Part shown: positions 24,630 through 35,612 of the stretch, one piece after another
Layout of the letters: each line of letters starts with the position of its first letter
Position numbering within the stretch: position 1 is the stretch's first letter
Made by a program: the position numbers and the translations under genes
Assembly: GCA_039619475.1 (NCBI GenBank)
Contig: CM077115.1
Coordinates: forward strand, 512,698,815-512,762,814
Length of the DNA stretch: 64,000 bases
Source: Icerya purchasi
Lineage: Eukaryota > Arthropoda > Insecta > Hemiptera > Monophlebidae
Direction: 5' to 3'
The notes under the pieces: model-generated
What the model was told of the DNA's origin: nothing
The model's input: the letters and a program-made list of their open reading frames with translations, nothing else
Database searches by the model: none

Positions 24630-25797
24630 TATCGAAATTCTTAAATAGTACGAAATTATCGAAACGATTTTAAACCTAATTTTCGACTATCTCCCATATG
24701 GGAAGGCTAGAATCGAAATGGATAACTTCGCAATAGAAAAGAATATCAGCTCACAAGGTTCGGTCTTGGGATCTTTCCTTTGGTATGTGCTTTTAACAAA
24801 ACTGTGTATTATAAAATTAAGACTGAATTTGTTAATTTTGCAGGTGATCTGTGTGTAGAGTTATAACTTTTAATAATCCTGTCGAAATCTATAAGATCAG
24901 AAGAACAATTTGTTAGAAATGAAATAAAATATTTTCAGACTGCGGCCTTAAGTTTAATGTAGATAAATCTACACAATGACAGTGACAATACCGTGTTAAA
25001 ATTTTCGAAAAAAATTTGAAAGTAAATAAATTTCTTTACACCAATCGTACCTATTTTAAAATTTTTGAAATACTTATTGTGAAAAAATCCGACAATTCAA
25101 ATTCACGCAATGTTATTTTTCCTACATAAACTCATTGTATAACGTGGCTTCGCGTTTATTAATAATGTGTGTACTAAAATCCATGTAATAGCGCAATTCA
25201 TGAAAATATAACACAAAAAATTAGAAAAAGGAGAATTGGTCTTTACGGATACATCATGAGAATGAACTACACAAGATTGAGTAACAGAATATTTTCTTAC
25301 GGTACAATACCAAAAAACAAAATATGGAATTGGTTCAAAGAAACAGAGCAGGATATGAGGGAAATCACAATTAAAGATATTCATAATCGGGTTAATCTAA
25401 GAGAGATTTAATAGGAGGAAAGCAATTTAAAGGAAAACCGAAAATACCAAAGGGTACATCACGGACGCTGGAACGAAAGAAAAACCATAATGAACGAATA
25501 AAATTGGGCGCGAATAAAGGCCAAAAGAAAGAACAAAAACTGAAATTACATGGTCCATAGTTGGCCGAAACGAGAAGAAGAAGCGTACTGCGCTAAAAGT
25601 AATTGTTATGTTCTATTCTAGAAAGAGAAATGTTAACGGAAATATGTGTAAAAATGTATCTTACTAGTAGTTGCATTTTAAAACTTGAAATAGAGGCACT
25701 TCACTACGATCATAAATCTATTATGTATGTTAAAGAACATAGGAGCAATGTAGACTAAACAGTAACAGCATTAAAAAAAAAAAAAAAAAAAAAAAAA
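24630..25797 (+). mobile_element. R1-like LINE relic with poly-A
   Basis: RT remnants read ETILNLIFDYLPYGKARIEMD, then SSQGSVLGSFLWYVL (the GVPQGSVLGPxLW motif with the first residues lost), then after a frameshift VNFAGDLCVEL, where the YADD box has become FAGD. Degenerate sequence leads to a 26-A tract at 25772-25797, taken as the 3' tail. The motif spacing matches the R1-like element at 920-2602. Heavily broken. The 5' limit is approximate, and whether 25050-25770 belongs to it is inferred from the tail. Confidence 0.55.
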
Positions 25798-26617
25798 AGT
25801 GGTACGTTATCGTTAAAATTATTTTATACGAATTTAATTATTGTAAATTAATAAAATAAATACATATTTTAATGGTATTAGGCAGGTAACGCTATCGCTT
25901 GGTAGATACGCGTACTACTGAATGATTAATTCCTTACGTCGTTCACTGCGGACAGCATCAGCGTCAGTTTAAAAACATCTGCCAGAAAGCAATTATAGAA
26001 ATAATTACTTTTAATTTTTAATATACTTTCTTTTTACACAAATTCAGTAATTTTGAAAATTGGTTTTCCGGAAGACTGTAAAATATGTTTGATAGAATCA
26101 GTATTTACGAAGTAAAAGCGGAATGTGAAGAATTTTCAATTCATAATTTTTTAAAATTGAACAAATGTTTTCGAAATTAATTTATAAAGAATGGTACGAA
26201 TTTTGGTTAAATCGATGTTTAAAAATCCACAATTGTGAAGTACAGTGAAAATTTTGGAATGGCCTCATTTGAAAAAATTTTATTTAATGAAACCATAAAA
26301 AAAACATTATTAATCGGTACTATTCCAAAAGTAAACTAATTTACGATGGATTTTTTTACGGGGCATCTGAATATAAAGTATAACCACGATTTTAGACTAA
26401 CTCTGAAACATGTCGATTTTTACTTTTTTTTTATGTTGTAATTTTAATTTTTACAAATTTAATACGTTTACGCTACTTCGTTTTTATTTATTCATAATTA
26501 ATTTTTAAGCTGCTGTTTACGGAAAATTATATATCAACAAGTAAATTTGCAGTCAGTACGAAAGATAGAATACGTTAAATTTAATAAAGAATCTTTTTCC
26601 ATCCAGTTTGTTAAATA
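25798..26617. other. No gene seen
   Basis: AT-rich spacer with no recognisable coding sequence. Confidence 0.6.
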
Positions 26618-26929
26618 TATAAATATAATAAGTTAATAATAACTGATATAATAAACAATTATAACAAACAATATAATAAGAGTAAAATAAATTTCTTACG
26701 TAGTAAGGTTTTTTCGGGCATTATCAGCTAAAACACAATTTACTGTATGTGTGATTAGAAACAAATTGATTTAGAATTTGTCTCTGATCACGCATACAGT
26801 GAATTGTGTTTCAGCTGATGATGCCCGAAAAAACCTTACTAAGTAAGAAATTTATTTTACTCTTATTATATTGTTTGTTATAATTTTTCATTATATATAT
26901 CAGTTATTATTAACTTAATATATTTATAC
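26618..26929. repeat. 310-bp fold-back element (near-perfect palindrome)
   Basis: Two arms of about 150 bp, 26618-26770 and 26776-26929, are reverse complements with few mismatches; only a few bases lie at the centre. The arms carry ttcgggcat.atcagct(g/a)aaacacaatt. A 7-bp repeat gttaaat (8 bp with one mismatch) flanks both ends at 26610 and 26930 and could be a target-site duplication. No coding capacity. Consistent with a fold-back or MITE-like element. Confidence 0.85.
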
Positions 26930-27295
26930 GTTAAATTTATTAACGGGTAAAATTATGGAAAATAAAAGGATACCGTACAATAAATTCCTTGCACCGCATA
27001 TTATAAGAGGCTCTGTATTAATTAGACGACAGTGTATACGTGTGTCGTACTTAACAAATAAGTGATTAAAAAGAAAAGAGGGAAGGATTACATACTGTAA
27101 AAAATTAAAAATCAAATTGATGGATGATGAATCTGATTCTGGTAATTGGCGAGAAAACGGAAAATATTTAATATTATTTATTTGGCGAAGATTTGTTTAC
27201 ATTTGCCTTCCTATAATTATGCGCATAATGATATCGAATCTTATAATACGATGATGTAGTTCTAATTTTTAATGGAGGAAATATCTCTTTTTAAC

Positions 27296-27545
27296 CGACT
27301 TCAAAAAAAGGAGGAGGTATTCAATTCGACTGTATTTTTTTTTTTTTTTTTTATGTGTGTTACCACAGAGCTTTCTTCTAGATGAACCGATTTTGATGAT
27401 TCTTCTTTTATTTGAAAGGCGGTGTTTGTCATGTGGTCCCATTTAAATTTGATCAAGGTCCGACCGGTAGTTTTTGAGTTATCCTTAATAATGCGGGAGA
27501 TTGAAGCTTTTTGGATGCTTTTCATTCATGATTGTTTTCACCGTC
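27296..27545. repeat. Repeat starting accgacttcaaaaaaagga
   Basis: The wording ccgacttcaaaaaaaggagg, aggt..tcaattcgactgtat, a T run, gatgaaccgattttgatgat, and atgtggtcccatttaaattt, then gagttatcc, looks to me like a repeat found widely in insect genomes. That recognition is from memory and unchecked. No ORF of note. Confidence 0.5.
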
Positions 27546-27668
27546 GGATTAGATTTTTGACTTAAAATACTATAAATTTGCCAAATTACCATGGAAATGT
27601 AGCTTTTGGTGTTTTCACATCGTGGAAATATCTGTTCTTATTAAAATGTTTTAATTAAATTGAATAAC

Positions 27669-27989
27669 AATGCACTAGAAAGTAAAAAATAATTAATCCC
27701 GATAAGAAAATATATATACATCAGAGTGATATAACACTTAAGTGGTGATATCGTAATTCTTATACAACATTAATTTTTTGGAGTTGGCATCAAATTCATA
27801 TTAAAAGAATAATTAAAAACTGCATTAAATGTTGATTAAATTGTTCCTAACATGAATTTAATTCCAACTCTAATTAAGGTTTTAATGTTGTATAAGAATT
27901 ACGATAATATCATCCTTAAAGTGTTATATCACTCTGATATACATATATTTTCTTATCGGGATTAATTATTTTTTACTTTTTAGTGCATT
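27669..27989. repeat. 320-bp fold-back element
   Basis: Starts aatgcact (27669) and ends agtgcatt (27989). The arms of about 120 bp are reverse complements: agtaaaaaataattaatccc, gataagaaaatatat, a cagagtgatataacact block and gtaattcttatacaacatta all recur inverted at 27860-27980. The central loop is about 80 bp. No target-site duplication was found. Confidence 0.85.
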
Positions 27990-29173
27990 TTTAAATTTTT
28001 ATAATAAACATTTAAGTATCGGTACTTATTTTTTGTAAAAAAGCATTTTTTATTAATATATTTTATTTATTTTCTTTGTCATTATCATACGAAATGTGCG
28101 CAAGGAAGCTGAACTAGCGTACTGTTTGTATTTGTCCTACTTATATTTGAAATAATTTATCGTCTTAATTGTCGATCAAATCGTACACGCTACCGCAGAT
28201 GTACACATTGGTTGTTCCCGCGCTTACATATTTATTTCTTCAACGAAATAAATTTAGAAGTATGCGGTTTTGAAATCCTTCTTATTAATCTTGTTTAGAT
28301 CGTCATAGAAGCGTTGTCATTTTCGATTGAAATGCGGTATTTATATTAATAATGTAAGTTTTTTTTTAAAATGCGTGTTATTTCGGATTAATAAAATGTC
28401 TGTTTTCTACCTAAAGGAGATCTCTAGATACTAAAAATCGACGGGTTTTTGTACCCCTAAAAAAAGTATGGTACTTTGCAGTGAAATTGGTGATTTCCAA
28501 CAACTTATTATTAATCGTTTTTGTTTATTTCATTTTTTGTTGCTTACTCACCAATACATTACATCTGTATAAGCAAAAGAAACTTTCGCATTTCTCTTTT
28601 TCTCTTTCGCTTTTTTTTTTTCATGCACTATCTTCTTGTCTTACATATAGCTTATAAACCGCGTGGAAGCGTACCATTCATTCCTCGACATAACGGTAGC
28701 CAAGCATTCAGCAAGGGCGTGATTAGGGTCATCGATAAAAGAATCAGAATTATACAAAGGCAATAAGGAGATGAAGACAAAGCTAAAATGTAGCAAGGGA
28801 GAAAAATGTTTGATTTTTCTGACAGATCGGAACAATAAACATTCAACGTTCGACTCAGTGGTACTTTGAAAGGTTGCCAGCTGTAATCAAAGCGAAGTTC
28901 ATTCTTCTTTCATGTTTGCGCGCAGAAAAGAAGCGACTGCTTGGAGGACAAAGATTATACACAACTCAGCGTTGAAGATATAACAAGTGTTACGGACTCG
29001 TGCGGCATACGTGGTCTGATAAAGCTATATATAGTCAATAGGCAATGATTTCGTTAGATTGAGTGCCATTTGTATAATAAACTGGTTCGCGAGTAGCTGT
29101 CAAGAATTTCTAGATGTTTGGACGGGCGATTTCAGCACAGATTTTGTTGTTGTTTTTTTGTTTTTTTTTTTGG
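27990..29173. other. No supported gene
   Basis: AT-rich spacer. ORFs around 28521-28846 overlap on both strands and show no motif. Confidence 0.5.
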
Positions 29174-29189
29174 TATACCAGAGATAGGC
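29174..29189. repeat. Left target-site duplication of the SINE
   Basis: tataccagagataggc, matching 29462-29477 with one mismatch in 16. Confidence 0.85.
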
Positions 29190-29461
29190 AGCGTGGTAGC
29201 CTAGTGGTTAAGGTGCTTGGCTATCAAGTCAGAGGTCACGGGTTCGAGACTTGTCTCGTCCCGGATCCAAATCGCTCCCAAGCCTATCCAGCTTGAAATA
29301 ATTAGTTGTACCAGAGAACTATCTGGGAAAGTAAAGGCGGATCCCAAGTAGAAAGGAACTGGCCCTCCTACTCTCATTAGTGCCGTTCGGCTTAGTACAT
29401 TGTGAACCCTAACTTCACAATCGCAACGCCCTCTCCCAAGGGTATGGAACTCACTTTACTT
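29190..29461 (+). mobile_element. tRNA-derived SINE, full length
   Basis: The head has an RNA polymerase III A box (tagcctagtgg, 29199-29209, fits TRGYNNANNNG) and a B box (ggttcgagact, at about 29239-29249) spaced as in a tRNA gene. The roughly 200-bp body that follows has no tRNA likeness (aaaggcggatcccaagtaga, ctggccctcctactctca, gtgccgttcggcttagta). It ends near actcactttact without a poly-A. A 16-bp target-site duplication with one mismatch flanks it. The 3' end does not resemble the family A LINE terminus, so a different LINE probably mobilised it. Confidence 0.85.
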
Positions 29462-29477
29462 TATACCGGAGATAGGC
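29462..29477. repeat. Right target-site duplication of the SINE
   Basis: tataccggagataggc, one mismatch to 29174-29189. Confidence 0.85.
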
Positions 29478-29862
29478 TAATATTGACTTGTCGCTGATGG
29501 TACGGACTTGGGTGTTGAATAGTGGTTGTCATATCGGGCACGAACAGAAGAACGATGCTTAGCATAAGATTGTGATGTGGAAATTTGAAGAAAATGTTGC
29601 ATGATTTTGCAGACAGCGGAAATGAATTACATGTCGCGGGAGTGGTGCAACTTTCTGCGACTGCGGTGCCTTTTATAATACGAAAGGTAAGCGTAACACA
29701 TTCGGAAGTGTCGGCCCTAAGGATAGTATGAGAATTGGTCTACATTGACTACCATATGGAGAGAGGATTGTAGGATAACGAGAATTGAGAAACTTTTTAA
29801 GTGGATGGGCTCGCGAAGAATAAATTTAAAATGCGATTAAATCCGTATTTACATATTTTACT

Positions 29863-29898
<36 letters not shown>

Positions 29899-31555
29899 TA
29901 AAAAAACAACGTTTCAGAAGATAGAGAGTATTATTATAAAGTGAATTTGATTTTGTAATAGGTAGGCTATATTTTGTTTGACTTCTATTAAATCTTTTAT
30001 GGTAGTAGTTCCAATTTTAAATTAAGCTTTTTTTTTGTAAATAAACAATGTACTTCGATAAATCGTAGCGTAACCGATTTATTTTTATTTACTTATTTTA
30101 AACGGAAACATCGAATTAATCTCATTAGAAACATTGGAAAATTGACACATTTTCGCATAACATTAAAAGGAAACAAAGTGAAAAAGAAACTTTTGCCGCA
30201 CACAAGAGCTATAATTTGAACTTGTCTCATGTTTGAGCGAAAAGGTATCGTTAATGTAAGGCGGACATTGTGTCAGAAAGAATAAGTAATATTTAATGAA
30301 AATCTCGGTTTTACATTCGCTAACTAAACAGACGATTATAAACTCTGAAATCTGTAACTTCCATGTTATTAATTAACCCGAAAGAAGATAAAGCAAAAAG
30401 CAAATAGAAATGTTTCCTTGGTAGTACTTCAGTGTGTGTCGCGGTAAGGTATAATTACGAATATGCGATATCTGATTCTTTTTAGGCACATCATCAAAAT
30501 TATTTATACGAAAGGTTAAAAATTCGCGATATTCTGGTACTTTCGATTGTTTTTTTCATCGGATTTTTATCTTGAAGCAAGAGTCAGTTTCCGGAGAGGA
30601 TCATATTTCTCAATTTGTGCACTTCGTTAATTTCCGTGCAATGTTCGTTTTATTCGTGCTAATGCGGCGGGGTAAATTACAATTTAGTTTTCCCTATTTT
30701 CTGTTTTTGGGGGAAGAATTAATTTTCGAATGGAAGGTGCTATAATTAGATTATGCTTTCTGATCAAAATCCTTTAGCAAACTCTTCTTCTTTGATCACT
30801 TTTTTTTCCTTCCGAGCCGCCCACGATCACAACCATTTTTAAAAACAACACGATGGTGTGCACTTCGCTCAGCGTCCGTGTATGTTGGTACATCTCTACC
30901 TCTGGGTAACAATAAAATCTCATTACACGCACATTTTCTTTCTCACCACATGCGTATTTCTTTGTCTATTATAAAAATTTACCGATTGCTATTTTACTCG
31001 CAATATATATATTTTTTATATACATCTATATATATGTATATGTATATATATATATGTATATGTATATATATATATGTATATGTATATATATATATGTATA
31101 TGTATATGAGTGACGATTCTGTAAGCAATTATCAAAAAAAGTCTGAAGATTTTCCACATTCTTTTGTTACGATTTTATGATTAAAATACTCGAATAGATC
31201 CTGTAAAACTAAAAGTAAAAACACCAGATAAAAGTTGTAATATTCGCAATAAAAACTTTCAAGCATATTCGAAAAATTTCAAATTTGGCCGAAGGTAACA
31301 AAAATAAGGAACAATAATACTAAATAAAGATGTGTGAAAAGCTATTTTTTGAATTCCAAATCAATAACACGATCTTTCAAGTTGGCATATTAGTCAATAA
31401 TGTCGTTAGCTAAGCTGCTTGAGCCACTTTGTCCGATAGTGTTTCTCAATACTTTCATGGTTCAAAGCATAGAAAATGCACTCCGCTGATGTACTTATGG
31501 GTAAGAATGATAACATAATAAAAAAAATAATTTGTAAGCTTCCGGAAACGTATTA
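29478..31555. other. No supported gene
   Basis: AT-rich spacer with a 33-A tract at 29864-29896 that could be the tail of an unrecognised retroelement on the plus strand. Confidence 0.5.
31003..31107. repeat. Compound TA/TATG microsatellite
   Basis: Higher-order units of tatatatatatgtatatgta (20 bp) repeated about four times between 31027 and 31107, within a longer TA-rich tract. Confidence 0.85.
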
Positions 31556-31563
31556 TTATGGGA
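31556..31563. repeat. Left 8-bp target-site duplication of a hAT element
   Basis: ttatggga, identical to 35605-35612. Confidence 0.8.
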
Positions 31564-31761
31564 CAGGGATAAATTCAGAAATCTGTTTTCGGGCGGGCAG
31601 AGAATTTTTTTTTTACTGATAAAATTTTTTTGGGATATTCCTGAATAAAACCAGATATGTAAAAAATGATTTATTATGTAATTTAAAGTAATGAAAAAGC
31701 TTAATTGTGAACAATAAATTTCAAGCAAAATAACCAATTGTAAATAATGTTTTCTCGATTG

Positions 31762-32262
31762 TTTTTTTTTTTTTTTTAATCCCCCTTTGAGCATGTCAAC
31801 AAGGGATTTTCGCCCAGAAACGAAACAAGGGAGAAGGATCAATTAAATGTAGAGTCGGTGTCAAATATTGATAGAATAAAAGAACTGAGGATAGGAACAA
31901 CGGAGATCGACGGAAACGATAAGATATACGAGGCGCAATAAGGAGTAGGGAGTTTGAGTGACAGCAGATTGGAGTACAAAGAAGTGCGTTCGTTAGAGGA
32001 TATGGTCAGGATCACAGACGGCTTCTCGTCAGTGTGAAAAGGATAATTAAAGGAAAGTGCGGGATGAAAACGAAAACGTGAGGAAGGAAGTAGAGAGTAT
32101 GATTGAGACGTAAACGGTTAATAGGGACAATAATGGAGCGGCGAAGCGAAGGAAAATCGTAAAACCAAGGTCGGTTAGGAATGATTAGGTTGGATGAAAA
32201 AATTTAAGAGGAAGGTTGATTAGAAAAGGAACAAACGTAAAAATCTGACCAAAATCTAACTG
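31762..32262 (-). mobile_element. Family A LINE copy A3, 3' end, minus strand
   Basis: Poly-T (31762-31776), then an eroded terminal signature (gcatgtcaacaaggga, ttcgcccagaaacg). The CT-rich-on-minus sequence then parallels 61060-61560 step by step: the word order gaggcgcaataaggagtag, ggaaagtgcgg, and gaccaaaatct recurs. It covers the 3' UTR and the C-terminal part of ORF2, and ends near 32262 by 5' truncation. No open frame longer than the C-terminal pieces. Confidence 0.75.
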
Positions 32263-32839
32263 GTTTTAAAATGATTAATTCGTAGCGTTAAAGAACATCA
32301 TATTGTAAAAACATTCTAACGGGTTCCTTAATATTTTAATAATAAAAGGAATATATCGTGGTGTTTCAGCTGTTTGAAATGGGGACTTTTCTTGGAAATA
32401 AAAAACAAGAAAAAAGAAACAGAGACACCGAAATTAAGAGCGTTTCGTTCCCTTTCAAAATCACGTCCCTCCCTTTGTAACATGTCAAAAGAAAAAACTG
32501 GAGTCCTTTATTGATTCTATTGCTCCTTGCTACGTACCGAGCCGAGAAGAAACGGACGCTCCGCCAATCCCGAATAGTCTTCCCTCACATTTCCTAACTT
32601 CCGAAATTAATCTACATAAACTCCGCGGTCCCCGCTTCACAGAGCAAAAAAATTCCGTTCCTGGGGTAGATGGCCTTTCCCTACCTGGCATTCAAGAACT
32701 TCTCGGACCATGCCCTCGATTTTCTTCTTCCCCTTTTTAATCGTCTTTTTATCGTCTGATTTATTTTCTCCGTCTTGGAAAAAGTTTATTACTGTTCCTA
32801 TCCGCGAAAGAACTTTCTCTTCTTCTCGTCCGGAGCTCC

Positions 32840-33345
32840 ATGCATAAGGAAAAGTTTTTCGAAAATGTTCCGAGCAGACGACTTTCACAGTGGTTAGAAA
32901 ACAATAACGTAATTCCTGATAACATGTTTGGCTTTCGTTCGGGGGTTGGTCCTTCTGATTGTGTCAGTATTCTTACTTCAGATATATACAAAAATTTCAT
33001 ACAAAAAAATTACACGATAGCGGCATTTATTGATGTAAATAATGCTTTCAACAACGTACATCTTCCCCTGCTGTATGAAAAAAATGCTATTGATCAATAT
33101 AGCTTCTCACTTTGCTTCTATTAAATCGCCCTATTCTTCTTTATGCTCCTTTCTATTGCGACAAAAGAAAGGTCTTTCGGGGACTTTCGCAGGGATCTTG
33201 CCTCAGTCCCACCTTGTTCAATATTTAAATTCTGGCTACCGCTACATTATTTACGGGTGCTTCTTCTATCTTTTTCGCAGACGACATCCTTATATGTATA
33301 TGCCTCTTTACGTAATATTTCAACCTCTGATGATAGATTAAACAG
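32840..33345 (+). pseudogene. Family A RT fragment (A4)
   Basis: Frame 1 (32840-33124) reads NMFGFRSGVGPSDCVSILTSD, then YTIAAFIDVNNAFNNVHLPLL, with the first catalytic Asp in FIDV. A shift leads to GTFAGILPQSHL (from LPQGSxLSPxLF), and a further shift to IFFADDILI near 33270, the catalytic pair. Upstream, 32600-32840 holds SVPGVDGLSLPGIQELL. All three acidic positions can be read but in three frames, so the protein cannot be made. Confidence 0.8.
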
Positions 33346-33739
33346 CTCCTTGACCATACTGGAAAATTCTCTCTCTTCCATCCATCTTTCTATTTCATCG
33401 TCTAAATCACGTTGCATGGTCTTTTTCCCTATCGCCCTTAAAACTATTCCGCAATCAGTATATCGGCACAAAATTCTTATTCTCTAGTTCATAGCTTCTG
33501 CTACTTGGGAATTATTCTTAGTAACCGACTAACATTTTCGGAACATATAAGCTGCTTACAGGTCTCTACTTATAAGCGACTAAACCTACTCAAAGTTCTC
33601 TCTCGCCAACCAACTGGGGTGATGATCCGGTCACGCTTATTATGTTTTACAAAGCAATCATAAGAGCTAAACACTTGATTACTGCGCTTTTCTGTATGGA
33701 AGTGCTGCGCATTCTCCACTCATCAGGCTAGAAGAACCG

Positions 33740-34960
33740 TTGCCTAAGACTTTGTCTTGGGGCATTTAAATCTACTCCTATCGCTGTGATCTATGCTGAG
33801 TGTCCTACCCCTATCAGTCCGTAGGTCATATCTTGGATATCGATTTATAATAAATCGCCTGTCTATACAGTCTTCCGAACTCATTAATTCTTACACTTCT
33901 ATACTTCACAATTGGCGATTTTCTTCTAAAAAAGATCCCGATCCTATCGTATATTTGTTGTAGAATGGAGAAGTTTATCCCCTACGTTATTTCTTACAAT
34001 AAGCTTCCATATTTTCCTTTAAATTTCTATGATTTTTCTCAGCCATTCAACTTAACCTCTTGTTCTCCACACATATGTATAACGCGTTTCTCACGAACTC
34101 TCGCTAATCACGAATTCGTCAACATCATTAACAGCTTATTCCCCCAACACATCCTTATTTATACTGATGGATCTAAGGGGCCGGAGGGAGTTGGAACTGC
34201 ATTTTTTGTTCCTAGTAGACGGTATGCTGAATCGTTTAAATTGTCTGCTATATCTTCAATTTACTACGCGGAATCAATTGAAATTCTTCGAGCATTGCTA
34301 TATGTATATCTCCTCGATACTGTCCCCCATTTTCTGACCCTATAATTCTTCGCACTCGATTTATGGTTTCTAATCTAACGTTATATATATACCTTGTCAA
34401 ATATATTTTTTATGGGTACCAGGTCATGTTGGAATTAAGGGAAATGAAAGAGTTGACAGTCTAGCATACTCAGCCACTATGAGTGGTACTTGCATCAATC
34501 TTTATCCAGCCAATAATATTCTTTCTCTCTAATTTTCGTCGGACATGTACGCTCGCTCGTTTTCCAATCCGCACTCCTATCTTTCTATCCAACCTTCCAT
34601 TCCTCATAGTCCATATGGCTGCCAAGTTCTTCAGCGTAACTCCATTATATCCATATGTCGTCTTCGATTTGACCATTCACTCCTACCTGCTTCTCGGCAC
34701 CGGGTCTCTTTCCTTCTTCATCTTCATTCTGTCCTCTTCACCCATTGGAGAATAATTACAGACGCGACGCTAACTATGTGTTCTTTAAGTGCTCCTCTTT
34801 ATTCAATGAACGATCAGTGCGCTATACTCTAATTTATTACAACTCAATGTTCCTACACCTTACAATATTTCATCGATACTTACGTTCCCAAACCCTCTCA
34901 TTTTTCCAATAATTGCAAGCTTTCCTTTGCTCAATAGCGAATAGTATCAAAATTTAAATT
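33740..34960 (+). pseudogene. Family A thumb, RNase H and C-terminus (A4)
   Basis: The thumb motif RCLRLCLGAFKSTP lies at about 33735-33775. RNase H starts in the 33965-34345 frame with LIYTDGSKGPEGVGTAFFVP (the canonical first Asp, unlike A1 and A7) and YYAESIEILRAL (Glu). The ISDS block is missing. The last block FLWVPGHVGIKGNERVDSLAYSA lies at 34415-34480. The C-terminal frame (34545-34832) has SNPHSYLSIQPSIPHSPYG and the cysteine knuckle region. Frameshifts separate all parts. Confidence 0.75.
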
Positions 34961-35604
34961 ATCCCATGAACAAACAAAAAAAAAAAAAAAAGAATTAGAA
35001 TAAATAAAGACACGGGTCAATTGGCTCTTTGTCAGCCAAGCCCAAAACGAAAAAAATAGATCACGTCCCTTTAAAAAAAAAAAAAAAAAAGAGTAAATGA
35101 AAACTAAAAAGAGAAACGTCTTAATACCATTTATTGCGTATTAATGATACAAATGGATCATCGACGTGAACCGTGATAGTTCCCCTTTTAAGGCTGACAG
35201 AAATACCAGCTGCAGCGAATAATTTTTTCAGCTCGCGAGTATTTTACATCTTTCGCTCATTTGCAATAAAAGCCAATATCGGTTCTTTTGTAGAATAGCA
35301 AGCAAACGTCAAATTTTGAAAGATCACCTTTTTTTTGTGTTTTTATCCGTATTTTATGAAGTTTTATTTTTCACCGTCAGAAATAAATCTCTGGTAATTT
35401 TGAAATTTACAAATATACGACACTAATTGAACCATTTAAAAAAAAAAGTTTTGGCAGCAACTTTTGACATTACTATAAAAACAAAGCGAATTAAATTGCT
35501 GCATTCTTAAACGGCTTATATTAAGTTCTGGTGGCCGGGGGGGGGTGTGCATTTTAGAGTTCTGGGGGTCATTGGCCCCGAAACCCCCACTGGATTCATC
35601 CCTG

Positions 35605-35612
35605 TTATGGGA
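35605..35612. repeat. Right 8-bp target-site duplication of the hAT element
   Basis: ttatggga, identical to 31556-31563. Confidence 0.8.

Larger units (their letters stand above)
32400..35059 (+). mobile_element. Family A LINE copy A4, plus strand
   Basis: Starts within the EN-RT linker (RAFRSLSKSRPSLCNMSK at about 32430, equivalent to RAFKFPSSECPSNLNLSK of A1). It runs through RT, thumb, RNase H and C-terminus to an eroded terminal signature (acgggtcaattggctctttg, then cagccaagcccaaaacg, then A-rich). An internal A tract at 34980-34991 precedes the true end. The 5' limit is between 32335 and 32430 and no clean duplication is visible. Many frameshifts. Confidence 0.8.
31564..35604. mobile_element. 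hAT-type DNA transposon carrying nested LINEs
   Basis: The left end reads cagggataaattcag; the right end, inverted, reads cagggatgaatccag (13 of 15 match). Both begin CAGGG, fitting the hAT terminal consensus YARNG, and an exact 8-bp duplication ttatggga flanks them, the hAT length. Of the 4041 bp, 31762-32262 and about 32400-35059 are family A LINEs inserted later in opposite orientation. What remains (31564-31761 and about 35090-35604) shows no recognisable transposase, so the host element is non-autonomous or eroded. Right-end sequence is G-rich near 35530. Confidence 0.75.

Noticed and set aside
30878..31180. 100-codon ORF of alternating Tyr/Ile and Met/Tyr
   Set aside because: Translation of a TA/TATG microsatellite.
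32460..35070. Exact 11-bp repeat atcacgtccct at 32460-32470 and 35060-35070, as a target-site duplication for LINE A4
   Set aside because: Family A coding similarity (RAFRSLSKSRPSLCNMSK against RAFKFPSSECPSNLNLSK of A1) runs without a gap across 32460, so the left copy lies inside the element. The match after the tail is chance or a template-switch product.
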